Source of the DNA: CAZTDD01 sp964612675
GTDB lineage: Bacteria > Hinthialibacterota > Hinthialibacteria > Hinthialibacterales > JAKPRU01
Length of the DNA stretch: 39,718 nucleotides
Direction: 5' to 3'
Assembly (NCBI GenBank): GCA_964612675.1
Contig: CAZTDD010000059.1
Coordinates: 1 to 39,718 of the forward strand
The position numbers and the translations under genes are program-made. The notes beneath the pieces are model-generated. The model was not told the origin of the DNA. It made no database searches and saw only the letters and a list, made by a program, of their open reading frames with translations. This document shows positions 1 through 7,992 of this stretch, one piece after another (the first letter of the stretch is position 1; every line of letters begins with the position of its first letter).

Positions 1-53
1 ATGGTTCCGATGTTTACGTGCGGTTTTGTCCGTTCAAATTTCTGCTTCGCCAT
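1..53 (-). CDS. tuf: Elongation factor Tu, N-terminal fragment cut by window edge
   Basis: Reading leftward from an ATG at 51-53, the sequence encodes MAKQKFERTKPHVNIGT before the window ends. This is the near-invariant start of bacterial EF-Tu, the GTPase that delivers aminoacyl-tRNA to the ribosome; the P-loop would follow just outside. It lies 44 bases after the fusA stop, in the conserved order rpsL-rpsG-fusA-tuf, so it is the last visible gene of the str operon. A purine-rich GGAAAGGGG stretch lies about 17 bases upstream of the start, farther than usual for a ribosome binding site. Only 17 codons are visible, but the match is specific and the gene order supports it. Confidence 0.93.
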   Translation of the reverse strand, partial: MAKQKFERTKPHVNIGT

Positions 54-97
54 TGGTTTGGTTCAGCCCCTTTCCTACGTTTTGATCCTTTCGTCAA

Positions 98-2209
98 TCA
101 CACGCGTGTTCCGGTTACTTTTGCGACCACTTCTTTCTGAATGCTGGGCGGTACCGGTTCATAGCACCCCAGCTGCATACTGTACGTTCCCCGCCCCTGA
201 GTCATCGAGCGAAGAGCGGTTGCGTAACCAAAAACGTCCGCGAGCGGCACAAGCGCCGCAATTACCTGCAGATGCGACCGCGGTTCGAGGTTTACGACCT
301 TTCCCCGACGTGAATTGATATCGCCGATCACATCCCCCATATACTCCTCAGGTACGATAACTTCGACATCCATAATGGGTTCGAGCAGAACCGGCTCCGC
401 TTTCGGTACGGCATCCTTGAACGCAAGCGAACCGGCTATTGAGAACGCCATTTCGGAGGAGTCGACGGGATGGAAAGAACCATCCACGAGCCGGACCCCA
501 ACATCGACAACGGGGTACCCCGCGAGAACACCGGCCTCCAACGCTTCTTGGATACCGCGCCGGACCGGCGTAATGAATTCGCTCGGGATTGCACCGCCGA
601 CGATACAATCTTCAAAGTGGAATCCTTCGCCCGGGTCTCTCGGGAAAAGTTCAATTTCGGCGTGCCCATATTGTCCACGCCCGCCGGTTTGCCGAATAAA
701 CCGTCCGATCCCCTCGGCTTCCTTGCGAATGGTCTCGCGGTAGGCAACCTCCGGACGACCGATATTCGCGTGAATTCGAAATTCCCGCACCAGACGGTCG
801 ACAATAATCTCCAGGTGGAGCTCACCCATTCCTGAGATAATGGTCTGGCCGGTCTCCGGGTCTGTCCGAACCTGGAAAGTGGGGTCTTCTTCAGCCAGCT
901 TCGCCAGACTGATATCCAGCCGTTCCTGGTCGGCCCGGCTCTTCGGTTCAATGGCTACTGCGATGACCGGATCCGGGAATTTGGGGCATTCAAGTATAAT
1001 CGAGTCCCCCGGAGCGCACAGGGTCTCGCCTGTAGACGTATTGTGCAGGCCAATGGCGCAGATGATATCGCCCGCACAGGCGAATTTTATATCCTCGCGC
1101 TTGTTCGCGTGAACACGCAACAAACGGCCGATCTTCTCTCGCTTACCTTTTGACGAGTTATGGACAACCGTTCCCGACTCGACAACACCGGAATACACCC
1201 GCAGGAAGGTCAGTTTCCCGTGGGGATCGGATTGAATTTTGAAGGCCAATGCGGTGAAGGGAACATCGGTACGCGCTTCCCGTAAGCTTTCATCGCCACT
1301 GTCCGGATCCATGCCGATCACCGGAGGAACGTCCAGTGGAGACGGAAGATAATCGACGGTCGCGTCCAGTAGCAGCTGGACGCCTTTGTTCTTGAAGGCC
1401 GCTCCGTACAGTACCGGAATCAACCCGTCGCGGATTGTCGCGCCGCGGATCGCACGACGCAGGTCATCGCGACCGATGTGTTCTCCTTCAAGATAGCGTT
1501 CGAGGAGCGCATCGTCCGTCTCTGCAAGTTGCTCCAACATGTGCGTTCGAGCGTCCTCGGCTGCCTCCATCATATCGTCCGGAATCGGACCGTCTTCGTA
1601 GACGGTGCCGAAGTCGTCGGCACCTTCATGCCAGATCCTCGTCTTCATCTCGACGAGGTCAACGACTCCGCAGAAGCTTGACTCGAGGCCGATAGGCAGT
1701 TGAATCAGCAGCGGCTTGGCCCCCAGCCGGTCACGCATCATTTGGATGGTGCGTTCCGGGTTGGAACCAAGTCGATCCATTTTGTTGATGAAAGCGATCC
1801 GAGGGACCTGATAACGGTCGGCCTGACGCCAAACCGTCTCAGATTGCGGTTCCACACCGCCGACGGCACAAAAGACACAAACCGCGCCGTCCAGGATGCG
1901 CAATGAGCGTTCAACCTCTACGGTAAAATCCACATGGCCGGGGGTATCGATCAGATTCAAATGATGATCGCGCCAGGAACAAGAGGTCGCAGCGGACGTA
2001 ATAGTGATTCCGCGTTCTTTTTCCTGAGCCATCCAGTCCATTTCGGCGGCACCGTCATGGACTTCGCCGATTTTATGGGTTCTACCCGTGTAATAGAGAA
2101 TACGCTCGGTCGTAGTAGTTTTGCCCGCATCGATATGCGCCATAATACCGATATTGCGCACCTTCTCGAGCGCGGACCGAGTTTGTTCTATGGTAAGTCC
2201 AGTCTTCAT
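98..2209 (-). CDS. fusA: Elongation factor G
   Basis: Translocation GTPase, 703 residues, a normal length for EF-G. The G domain shows AHIDAGKT at residues 24-31 (P-loop), DTPGH at 88-92 and NKMD at 142-145. The switch I motif RGITITSAAT is at 66-75. Domain II, the domain IV core (GGRGQYGHAEIE) and the C-terminal domain V (EYMGDVIGDINSRRG) follow without a break. It is the third gene of the str operon, 145 bases after rpsG. The start chosen gives the family N-terminus, although the upstream sequence has only a weak Shine-Dalgarno match. It acts in the cytoplasm on the 70S ribosome and probably also in ribosome recycling, as known for the family. Confidence 0.97.
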   Translation of the reverse strand: MKTGLTIEQTRSALEKVRNIGIMAHIDAGKTTTTERILYYTGRTHKIGEVHDGAAEMDWMAQEKERGITITSAATSCSWRDHHLNLIDTPGHVDFTVEVERSLRILDGAVCVFCAVGGVEPQSETVWRQADRYQVPRIAFINKMDRLGSNPERTIQMMRDRLGAKPLLIQLPIGLESSFCGVVDLVEMKTRIWHEGADDFGTVYEDGPIPDDMMEAAEDARTHMLEQLAETDDALLERYLEGEHIGRDDLRRAIRGATIRDGLIPVLYGAAFKNKGVQLLLDATVDYLPSPLDVPPVIGMDPDSGDESLREARTDVPFTALAFKIQSDPHGKLTFLRVYSGVVESGTVVHNSSKGKREKIGRLLRVHANKREDIKFACAGDIICAIGLHNTSTGETLCAPGDSIILECPKFPDPVIAVAIEPKSRADQERLDISLAKLAEEDPTFQVRTDPETGQTIISGMGELHLEIIVDRLVREFRIHANIGRPEVAYRETIRKEAEGIGRFIRQTGGRGQYGHAEIELFPRDPGEGFHFEDCIVGGAIPSEFITPVRRGIQEALEAGVLAGYPVVDVGVRLVDGSFHPVDSSEMAFSIAGSLAFKDAVPKAEPVLLEPIMDVEVIVPEEYMGDVIGDINSRRGKVVNLEPRSHLQVIAALVPLADVFGYATALRSMTQGRGTYSMQLGCYEPVPPSIQKEVVAKVTGTRV

Positions 2210-2354
2210 GTCTACTCACACAAGAACCGACAGACTCCCATTGGACGGGGGCCGAGACCCGCCTGTGGGGGTACTGCCGATACCATCTCTGCGCTGTTCG
2301 CGCCATATTCAAGCGGGGGCCTCCTTTCGACCGATACGGTCCGGAGAGCCCGAA

Positions 2355-2825
2355 TCACCACCGGTAATGAGCAAATGCCTTGTTGGCTTCCGCCATCCGA
2401 TGAGTGTCTTGTTTTTTCTTAATTGCGATGCCCTGGTTACTGGCGGCATCGACCAATTCCTGAGCCAGTTTCGCAGCCATCCCTCGGTCGGATCGGCCGC
2501 GAGCCGCCTGGAGGATCCAACGGATCGCCAGCGACTGCCGACGATTCGGCCGGACTTCTACAGGAACCTGATATGTAGCGCCACCGACACGCCGAGAACG
2601 TACCTCCAGTGCGGGTTTCACGTTTTCAATCGCGTTCTTGAAGACGGTTAGCGGATCTTGTCCGGTCTTCTCCCCGATCAGGGACAACGCCGTGTAAAGA
2701 ACGCGTTCGGCGGTACTTTTCTTCCCGTCGTACATCATACAATTCGTGAATTTCGCCAAGAGTCTACTGTTGTACTTGGCGTCGGAGAGGATCTCACGGT
2801 CTATCGTTTTTTTCTTTCGTCCCAT
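2355..2825 (-). CDS. rpsG: 30S ribosomal protein S7
   Basis: A complete S7 of 156 residues, the standard bacterial length. Family landmarks are the basic N-terminus MGRKKKTIDREILSDAKYNS, the DGKKSTAERVLY segment near residues 33-44, the VGGATYQVPVEV block near 80-91 and the RMAEANKAFAHYRW C-terminus. S7 nucleates assembly of the 3' domain of 16S rRNA and lines the E site. It sits 131 bases downstream of rpsL and 145 bases upstream of fusA in the str operon. In other bacteria S7 represses its own operon by binding the rpsL-rpsG spacer. Whether that applies here cannot be read directly from the sequence. The Shine-Dalgarno match is poor. Confidence 0.97.
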   Translation of the reverse strand: MGRKKKTIDREILSDAKYNSRLLAKFTNCMMYDGKKSTAERVLYTALSLIGEKTGQDPLTVFKNAIENVKPALEVRSRRVGGATYQVPVEVRPNRRQSLAIRWILQAARGRSDRGMAAKLAQELVDAASNQGIAIKKKQDTHRMAEANKAFAHYRW

Positions 2826-2956
2826 GTCGAACCCGTTTGTTGCTTCGGCCGAGAACCTCGTCGCCTGCTAAAACAATGAGGCCGTACAACCCGAAGCGAT
2901 CCTTACATCCTCTATCTTGGTACGGTACCGATGGGCACCGTCTCTTCTGTCCTCTT

Positions 2957-3328
2957 CTACTTGGGTTGGGTAGCGCCGTACTTCGAGCGCCCTCGACGAC
3001 GGCGATCTACACCGCTTGCATCATGCGTACCACGAACAACGTGGTACCTCACACTCGGCAGGTCCTTCACACGGCCGCCGCGAACTAAGACGATGGAGTG
3101 TTCCTGCAGGTTGTGCCCTTCACCGGGGATATACGCATTTACTTCCATGCCGTTTGTCAAACGAACACGGGCAACTTTGCGGAGTGCCGAGTTCGGCTTC
3201 TTCGGACTCATGGTCCAAACACGGGTGCAAACGCCCCGCCGTTGTGGGCACGATTGAAGCGCGGGGGCCTTTTTCTTGACCCGCTTCCGCTTCCTGCCGT
3301 GCCGTATCAATTGGTTAATCGTTGGCAT
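2957..3328 (-). CDS. rpsL: 30S ribosomal protein S12
   Basis: S12 of 123 residues, a decoding-centre protein. The frame is open 23 codons further upstream, but the start at MPTINQLIRHGR is preferred: it is the family N-terminus and follows a GGAGG-type ribosome binding site six to ten bases upstream. PKKPNSALRK (lysines 43 and 44 in this numbering) and VRGGRVKDLP are both unmodified, so the classic streptomycin-resistance substitutions are absent. It ends RSKYGATQPK, close to the usual RSKYGAKRPK. It is the first gene of the str operon, behind the promoter at 3516-3544. Confidence 0.97.
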   Translation of the reverse strand: MPTINQLIRHGRKRKRVKKKAPALQSCPQRRGVCTRVWTMSPKKPNSALRKVARVRLTNGMEVNAYIPGEGHNLQEHSIVLVRGGRVKDLPSVRYHVVRGTHDASGVDRRRRGRSKYGATQPK

Positions 3329-3515
3329 TCCTCGCCTCCGATGTCTGTCCCAAAAGCGTCCCGTTCGGAGACAGACACTGGTAACTTTCTTCGACAAGCC
3401 TTCAGGAAATGACGACAGTCAAACGTGAATGAAAGCCCTCGTCCGCCGCTCCCGTAACTGCTGTCGTCAATCGACTTAGCGCCGCACTTGTGCCATACGT
3501 TAAGCACAGGCTTTC

Positions 3516-3544
3516 AACATACACACCTGACACAAACCTGTCAA
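3516..3544 (-). promoter_or_regulatory. Sigma70-type promoter of the str operon
   Basis: On the minus strand a perfect TTGACA (3539-3544) is separated by exactly 17 bases from TATGTT (3516-3521), a 4-of-6 match to TATAAT. Transcription would begin near 3509 and leave a leader of about 180 bases before rpsL. It lies between the DGC gene (stop at 3618) and rpsL, where an operon promoter is expected. Not tested experimentally. Confidence 0.7.
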
Positions 3545-3617
3545 GGAAGCGTCGCCCAGATGAGCGATACATCAGGAACTCGACCGGCAGTCCCTTTGTG
3601 AAGCCGCGGGCACGGTT

Positions 3618-3986
3618 TCATAACAGAGACTGGATATGTTCCTTTACTTTACTGATCTCGGATTCCATAGCCCTCTTGGGCTTAGCCTTCTCTACGCCGA
3701 GATCGACAACCCTAAGATACTTGAAATCCGAAAATCCGCAACCCTCCATCAACTTTCGGCCACATTCATTATCACACCCGTCCACCATCACAACAGTTTC
3801 AGCCGCGTTGGTCTTCTCCAGGAATTTGTCCAGACGGGCTCCAACCCCATCGACACAAGACATCTCCCCCTTCCCTTCAAACATCAGCCTGCGTAACGCC
3901 TCATCGGCGATTTCCCCCACGTTCGCCGCACCTGAACAAGAAAACATGATGACTTTTTCGTCATAGGGCGGTTTCTGCTCTGACAT
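3618..3986 (-). CDS. Putative zinc-binding DGC-domain protein
   Basis: A 122-residue soluble protein of the DGC family, named for its Asp-Gly-Cys motif. Here the motif is VDGCDNECG (residues 68-76), and further cysteines at 17, 44 and 83 bring the total to five candidate metal ligands. The family is annotated as zinc-binding; its biochemical role is not established. The start at MSEQKPPYD is chosen over an in-frame ATG 18 codons upstream because GAGGAG lies just before it and the family N-terminus is short. It lies downstream of the CoA-disulfide reductase-rhodanese gene and seems to have its own promoter (4165-4193). A role in sulfur or metal handling is inferred from the neighbours. Confidence 0.8.
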   Translation of the reverse strand: MSEQKPPYDEKVIMFSCSGAANVGEIADEALRRLMFEGKGEMSCVDGVGARLDKFLEKTNAAETVVMVDGCDNECGRKLMEGCGFSDFKYLRVVDLGVEKAKPKRAMESEISKVKEHIQSLL

Positions 3987-4164
3987 AATGTCTCCTCTCT
4001 CGTCCCCGGGAAGCAGAGCAGCGTATGCATCGGTTCCCACCGATACGCACGGTCAGGAATCGGTCCTGCGCCAGCTTCCAGGAATTCCTCGTTCGCATAT
4101 CCCCAGTCAGAAATCGCCTCTTACGCCGCCGAACCGAAGCGAAGAGGCTATATCGAGTTATTCT

Positions 4165-4193
4165 AGTATAATATGTCGCTGCTAGTGGTTCAA
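4165..4193 (-). promoter_or_regulatory. Predicted promoter for the DGC-domain gene
   Basis: On the minus strand TTGAAC (4188-4193) and TATACT (4165-4170) are separated by 17 bases. The -35 box falls at the very end of the preceding reductase gene, whose TAG stop is at 4182-4184. This would allow the DGC gene to be transcribed apart from the upstream genes, with a leader of about 170 bases. Confidence 0.5.
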
Positions 4194-5882
4194 AACTTCC
4201 CACACTCTCAAGCCGCCGTCCAGGAAACAGGATCTTGAGAATCCCGCCCCGGCCAACGCCTTGCTCGCCTCATACCCTCGTAGTCCCACGGCACAGACAC
4301 ACACCAGATCCTTGTCCTGCGGGATCTCCGCAGTGCGCTTTCGAATGTCTCCGAGCGGCACTGTGAGAACATCAACCCCTTCAATCGGCGATTTCTCGAC
4401 CTCCGCAGACTCTCGAACATCAACGACAAGTACCGGTTCACCCGCCCGGACTCGCTCCTGCAGTTCCGTGGGTGAGATTGAGGCAACCGTACCATCGAGT
4501 TTATTACGGATAACGTTCGCTGCATGGATGACGCTGTCCAACGCGGTCGAATAGGGAGGCGCATAGGCCAGATCGAGATTAGCGACATCATCCACGCTGC
4601 TCCCGAACCGGAGCGCCGTCGCCAGAATATCGATCCGTTTGGTCACGTCCCCCGGTCCGATGATCTGCGCACCAAGAAATCGTCTGTTATCGCCATCAAC
4701 CACCATTTTGAGGGTGAAAGTCTTGCCGCCGGGGAAATAATGAGCGTGATCGGTGGCGGGGATCAGGCAGGTAGAGACGTTCCGGCCTCGTTTGCGGGCC
4801 TCCTGCTCGGTCCACCCTGTGGCGGCTACGTTGATCCGCATGACCTTCATGACCCAGGTGCCCACAACACCCGGGAACTTCTCGTTGCCGCCTGTGATGT
4901 TGTCTCCGATGATCCTGCCGTGCCGATTGGCAGTCGATCCCAAAGGTGCATATACGTGCTCCCCGGAGAGGATATGCGGACACTCCACACAATCGCCGCC
5001 CGCATAAATGTTCGGATCGGAAGTTCGCAGGAATTCGTCGACCCAGATAGCACCCGAGTCTGTCCGGCGGAGTCCTGCGTCGCGTGCAAGATCCGCATTC
5101 GGACGCACGCCCACAGCCACCAGCACCATGTCGGCATCGAGCGTCTGACTGTCAGTTACAACTCGGCATACATTGCCATTGTCATCGCCTTCGAGCCGGA
5201 CAGCTCTTTCGGAAGTGTAGACTTCAGTGTCATTTGCCTCGAGCTCGCTTGTAATCAGAGCAGCCATCTCCGGATCGAGTCCGGTCGGGACGAGTTGGTC
5301 TTCCATCTCCACAACCACCGAATCGACTGCGTGAGCGAAGAGCGCTTCGGAGGCCTCCAAAGAGATACGGCCTCCGCCGATCAGTACCGCTCGGTCGACC
5401 TCACCGCCCTCGACCAGCTCCCGAATGCGCAAAGCATCCTGCGGAACATGAAGAGAAAACACACGGCCGAGATCGGTTCCCGGAATCGGCAGACCTGCGG
5501 GGCTGGCCCCTGTGGCGAGCACGAGACTGTCATAAGGAATCTCGTCTTTTTCGCCACTTTTCAGGTCCTTGACCTGCACGACTGACCGGTCCCGGTCAAT
5601 TTTCTCCGCCAGCGTACCGACGCGAACGTTAAGACCTTTGAAATCCTCGAAGTAGTCTGGATCGCGAACCACGCCGTACGGGGTGCTCATCAAGCCCTCG
5701 AAGGAACGCACTCCACCGCCGATGTAGTACGGCAACCCGCATCCTGCGTACGAAAGATAATCGCCTTTTTCAATCAGTGTGATTTCCGCTTCGGGATCGC
5801 GTCGACGTGCTCGGGCGGCTGCCTTCGGGCCGCATGCCACACCGCCGACGATCACGATTTGTCTTGGCTTGTTGTTACTCAT
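4182..5882 (-). CDS. FAD-dependent CoA-disulfide/polysulfide reductase with C-terminal rhodanese domain
   Basis: A 566-residue two-domain enzyme. Residues 1 to about 450 are a pyridine nucleotide-disulfide oxidoreductase: IVIVGGVACGPKAAARARR is the FAD-binding loop, SYAGCGLPY carries the single redox cysteine (Cys48) typical of CoA-disulfide reductases, LIGGGRISLEASEAL is the NAD(P)H loop, and IYAGGDC is the second FAD motif. Residues about 465-566 are a rhodanese, with active-site Cys530 in CAVGLRGYEA. Such fusions reduce CoA disulfide, CoA-persulfide or polysulfide with NAD(P)H; the exact substrate cannot be told from sequence. An AAGGCAGG ribosome binding site precedes the ATG. It follows the small membrane protein by 33 bases, so it is probably cotranscribed with the exporter genes. 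Confidence 0.9.
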   Translation of the reverse strand: MSNNKPRQIVIVGGVACGPKAAARARRRDPEAEITLIEKGDYLSYAGCGLPYYIGGGVRSFEGLMSTPYGVVRDPDYFEDFKGLNVRVGTLAEKIDRDRSVVQVKDLKSGEKDEIPYDSLVLATGASPAGLPIPGTDLGRVFSLHVPQDALRIRELVEGGEVDRAVLIGGGRISLEASEALFAHAVDSVVVEMEDQLVPTGLDPEMAALITSELEANDTEVYTSERAVRLEGDDNGNVCRVVTDSQTLDADMVLVAVGVRPNADLARDAGLRRTDSGAIWVDEFLRTSDPNIYAGGDCVECPHILSGEHVYAPLGSTANRHGRIIGDNITGGNEKFPGVVGTWVMKVMRINVAATGWTEQEARKRGRNVSTCLIPATDHAHYFPGGKTFTLKMVVDGDNRRFLGAQIIGPGDVTKRIDILATALRFGSSVDDVANLDLAYAPPYSTALDSVIHAANVIRNKLDGTVASISPTELQERVRAGEPVLVVDVRESAEVEKSPIEGVDVLTVPLGDIRKRTAEIPQDKDLVCVCAVGLRGYEASKALAGAGFSRSCFLDGGLRVWEVLNH

Positions 5883-5915
5883 AAGACCTGCCTTTATTCG
5901 AAATATCCATAGAAT

Positions 5916-6221
5916 TCATTCCTGCTGTTTCGGGGCGGCAAGCAAGTCTGCATTCGATCCGCTTATCTCCGGAACAGGAGCGAAAGGGCCGTCCTCCCCG
6001 GTCCTCCTGGAGTTCCGAACGAGTTCATGCGAAAGAACCAGCACACGCTCCACATCCGTGTACACGAATCCCGCAACGTTGATGCCGCTCTTCGCGTTGT
6101 GCTCCAGCATCGTCCCCATAAGAGGAACGCGTTTCCCTGCGGGAAGGACGATAAAGATCACCGCCAGGAGTAGAATGACGCTCCCGGCAAAGAGAGACCA
6201 TCTTCTCAGTGAGTCGCGCAT
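5916..6221 (-). CDS. Small single-pass membrane protein of unknown function
   Basis: A 101-residue protein that I do not recognise. One hydrophobic segment (residues about 11-28, GSVILLLAVIFIVLPAGK) follows a short basic N-terminus, which suggests an uncleaved anchor with the C-terminal 70 residues outside the cytoplasm. The tail contains GINVAGFVYTDVERVLVLSHELV and ends in a polar stretch. GGAAGG lies about nine bases before the ATG. It is tucked between the YeiH-type transporter (42 bases upstream) and the reductase-rhodanese (33 bases downstream), so it is probably an accessory of that transporter or enzyme. That link is positional only. Confidence 0.6.
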   Translation of the reverse strand: MRDSLRRWSLFAGSVILLLAVIFIVLPAGKRVPLMGTMLEHNAKSGINVAGFVYTDVERVLVLSHELVRNSRRTGEDGPFAPVPEISGSNADLLAAPKQQE

Positions 6222-6263
6222 CTCATGTATCCTTCCGGTCCATTAAGTTCAATAAAATTAACC

Positions 6264-7664
6264 TCAGAACGAGAAGTTACGGAACATCAGCCAGGCAAAG
6301 AACAGCGTCAATATCAAGTTGAACGACTGGCCTACCGCATATAGCAAGAGAGCCTTACCCCCAGCCATCTGTTCGTAAAGATCCTTAAAATTCGATTCCA
6401 GCCCGATACTCACAAAAGCCAGGCAGAAGAACCAACCCCGGAATGTTTTCGTAAGACGTATGATGCCGTCATCGACGACCACGCCGGCCATTTCCGCACC
6501 CATGATCTGGTAGATGATGGAAAAGAGGATGGATGCCGCAACGAAACCCAGAATGAACTTTGGAAACCGATACCAGATCTCCATCGCCGATGGTTCCGGT
6601 CCATCCGGCTTTCGATCGATCCGTGTGACCCAATACACAGCGACAACGAAAGCCACTAGACCGATAAGCACATTCTGGATCATTTTGACCACAGCGGCGA
6701 CCTTTTCTGCGTCCAGCCCCAGGAAAGCACCCGCCGCAACCACGGCACCCGTCGAGTCGATTGTTCCGCCCATCCAGGCGGCCCCCACAAGCGGACTCAT
6801 ACCGATCCAGTTAATAAACGCCGGCATGCAAACCATCATGGCCACGGTAAAAATCAGACTCATCCCGACCGCCAACGTGAGTTCTTCCTTCTTCGCCCGG
6901 CATGCACCCGCGGTCGCAATCGCAGCCGACACGCCGCACACAGAAGTTGCCGCGGCGATGACGATGGACAGCTGCGGGTTCATGCGGAGGAGCCTTACAC
7001 CCATGTTGAACATGAAGAAGATCACAATAGGGGTCACACACCACGCAACCACCAATCCCGGCGGCCCCAGCATCAGGATCTTACCGAAGAGAATCTCCGC
7101 ACCGAGAAGAACAAGACCGGTTTTGATATATAACTCGGTTTTGACCGCTGGCTTCAACCAGTTGGGAGTGCGGATGGTGTTGCTGATGATGAGACCAATG
7201 ACGAGCGCCCACAACACGTACGAGAGCCCGTAAGTCTTTACGTCCTTTTGCGCCGCGATGCAGTAAGAGATCACCGCAATGAGGAACACAAAAAAGAACG
7301 CCTTCACAAATCTTCCGAAACTCTCTCCCATTGCGGCCAGGCCGATTCCGTAGAGAAACGCAAAAAGGGCAAAAAGATAGACCATCGGCAGGATCAGATT
7401 GTAGGGGCTCTCGGCCGCCGTGCTGATGAAAGATTGAACAGGATTGGTGGTCCAGCCCTTCGGCTTCGTAATCCATTTGGATGCGGGAACCGAGATTCCC
7501 TCGGAGACCTGTTCCGGCATGTGAGGAAACACAAAGGCCATAGCCAGGAAGATGAGAATGAATCCAATCCAGATCGACCACCAATCTTCGACCTTCCATA
7601 GATCGGAGAGATGGGTTTTCGCGTCGGAAACACTCACTTTTTCATTTTTGGGTTCTTCGTCCAT
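6264..7664 (-). CDS. YeiH-type putative sulfate exporter family transporter (UPF0324)
   Basis: A polytopic inner-membrane protein of 466 residues with about eleven hydrophobic segments. It carries family blocks such as NMGVRLLRMNPQLS, AATSVCGVSAAIATA, WMGGTIDSTGAVVAAGAFLG and FVSIGLESNF. These place it in the UPF0324 (Cons_hypoth698) family, annotated as putative sulfate exporters; transport has been shown for very few members. An acidic cytoplasmic tail (MDEEPKNEKV) precedes the first helix (WWSIWIGFILIFLAMAFVF). The ATG at 7664 is preferred; an in-frame GTG at 7724 with AAAGG upstream is a possible alternative. It heads the group with the small membrane protein and the reductase-rhodanese, which suggests export of an oxidised sulfur product. 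Confidence 0.85.
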   Translation of the reverse strand: MDEEPKNEKVSVSDAKTHLSDLWKVEDWWSIWIGFILIFLAMAFVFPHMPEQVSEGISVPASKWITKPKGWTTNPVQSFISTAAESPYNLILPMVYLFALFAFLYGIGLAAMGESFGRFVKAFFFVFLIAVISYCIAAQKDVKTYGLSYVLWALVIGLIISNTIRTPNWLKPAVKTELYIKTGLVLLGAEILFGKILMLGPPGLVVAWCVTPIVIFFMFNMGVRLLRMNPQLSIVIAAATSVCGVSAAIATAGACRAKKEELTLAVGMSLIFTVAMMVCMPAFINWIGMSPLVGAAWMGGTIDSTGAVVAAGAFLGLDAEKVAAVVKMIQNVLIGLVAFVVAVYWVTRIDRKPDGPEPSAMEIWYRFPKFILGFVAASILFSIIYQIMGAEMAGVVVDDGIIRLTKTFRGWFFCLAFVSIGLESNFKDLYEQMAGGKALLLYAVGQSFNLILTLFFAWLMFRNFSF

Positions 7665-7790
7665 GTTCGTATCCGTCCCCCGAGAGTTTTGGTGAGAAAT
7701 CGGCGCGGATACCGCAAAAGACACCGATTGCCTTTATGGTAGGCGTTCCTCGGCATCTCCAATGCCATCGAGTGACCCGTGCGCGTGGAA

Positions 7791-7886
7791 TCAGCGGGAG
7801 GGCGAGGCTCCCGCCGAGCCGCGTACAACGAGGGAAGTCCGGCTCAGCGGGAGCTTCGCCCTCCCGGGAGCTTCAGCCTCCCGAGA
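7791..7886. repeat. Inverted cluster of GC-rich hairpin repeats
   Basis: Three copies of CGGGAG-N7-CTCCCG lie at 7795-7813, 7848-7866 and 7865-7883; the last two share two bases. The first unit with its flank (CTCCCGCCGAGCC) is an inverted copy of the second (GGCTCAGCGGGAG...), so the two make a larger inverted repeat centred near 7831. The rest of 7665-7992 shows no gene. Very similar hairpin units are scattered through many environmental bacterial genomes, from memory and not searched. It lies downstream of gcvPB's stop and upstream of the exporter, so it might also act as a transcription terminator. Confidence 0.75.
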
Positions 7887-7992
7887 AAAACCGGACGTTC
7901 GTTGACTGGACGACATCGGCAGCATCCATCTTCGGATCTTCGGCATGAAGCGGATCACTGTCAAGAGATTCGCGGGGCAAGCGCCGAACCGT

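Noticed and set aside
4524..5585. A 353-codon open frame on the plus strand.
   Set aside because: It is antisense to the CoA-disulfide reductase gene, whose cofactor and active-site motifs are intact; the frame has no family match.
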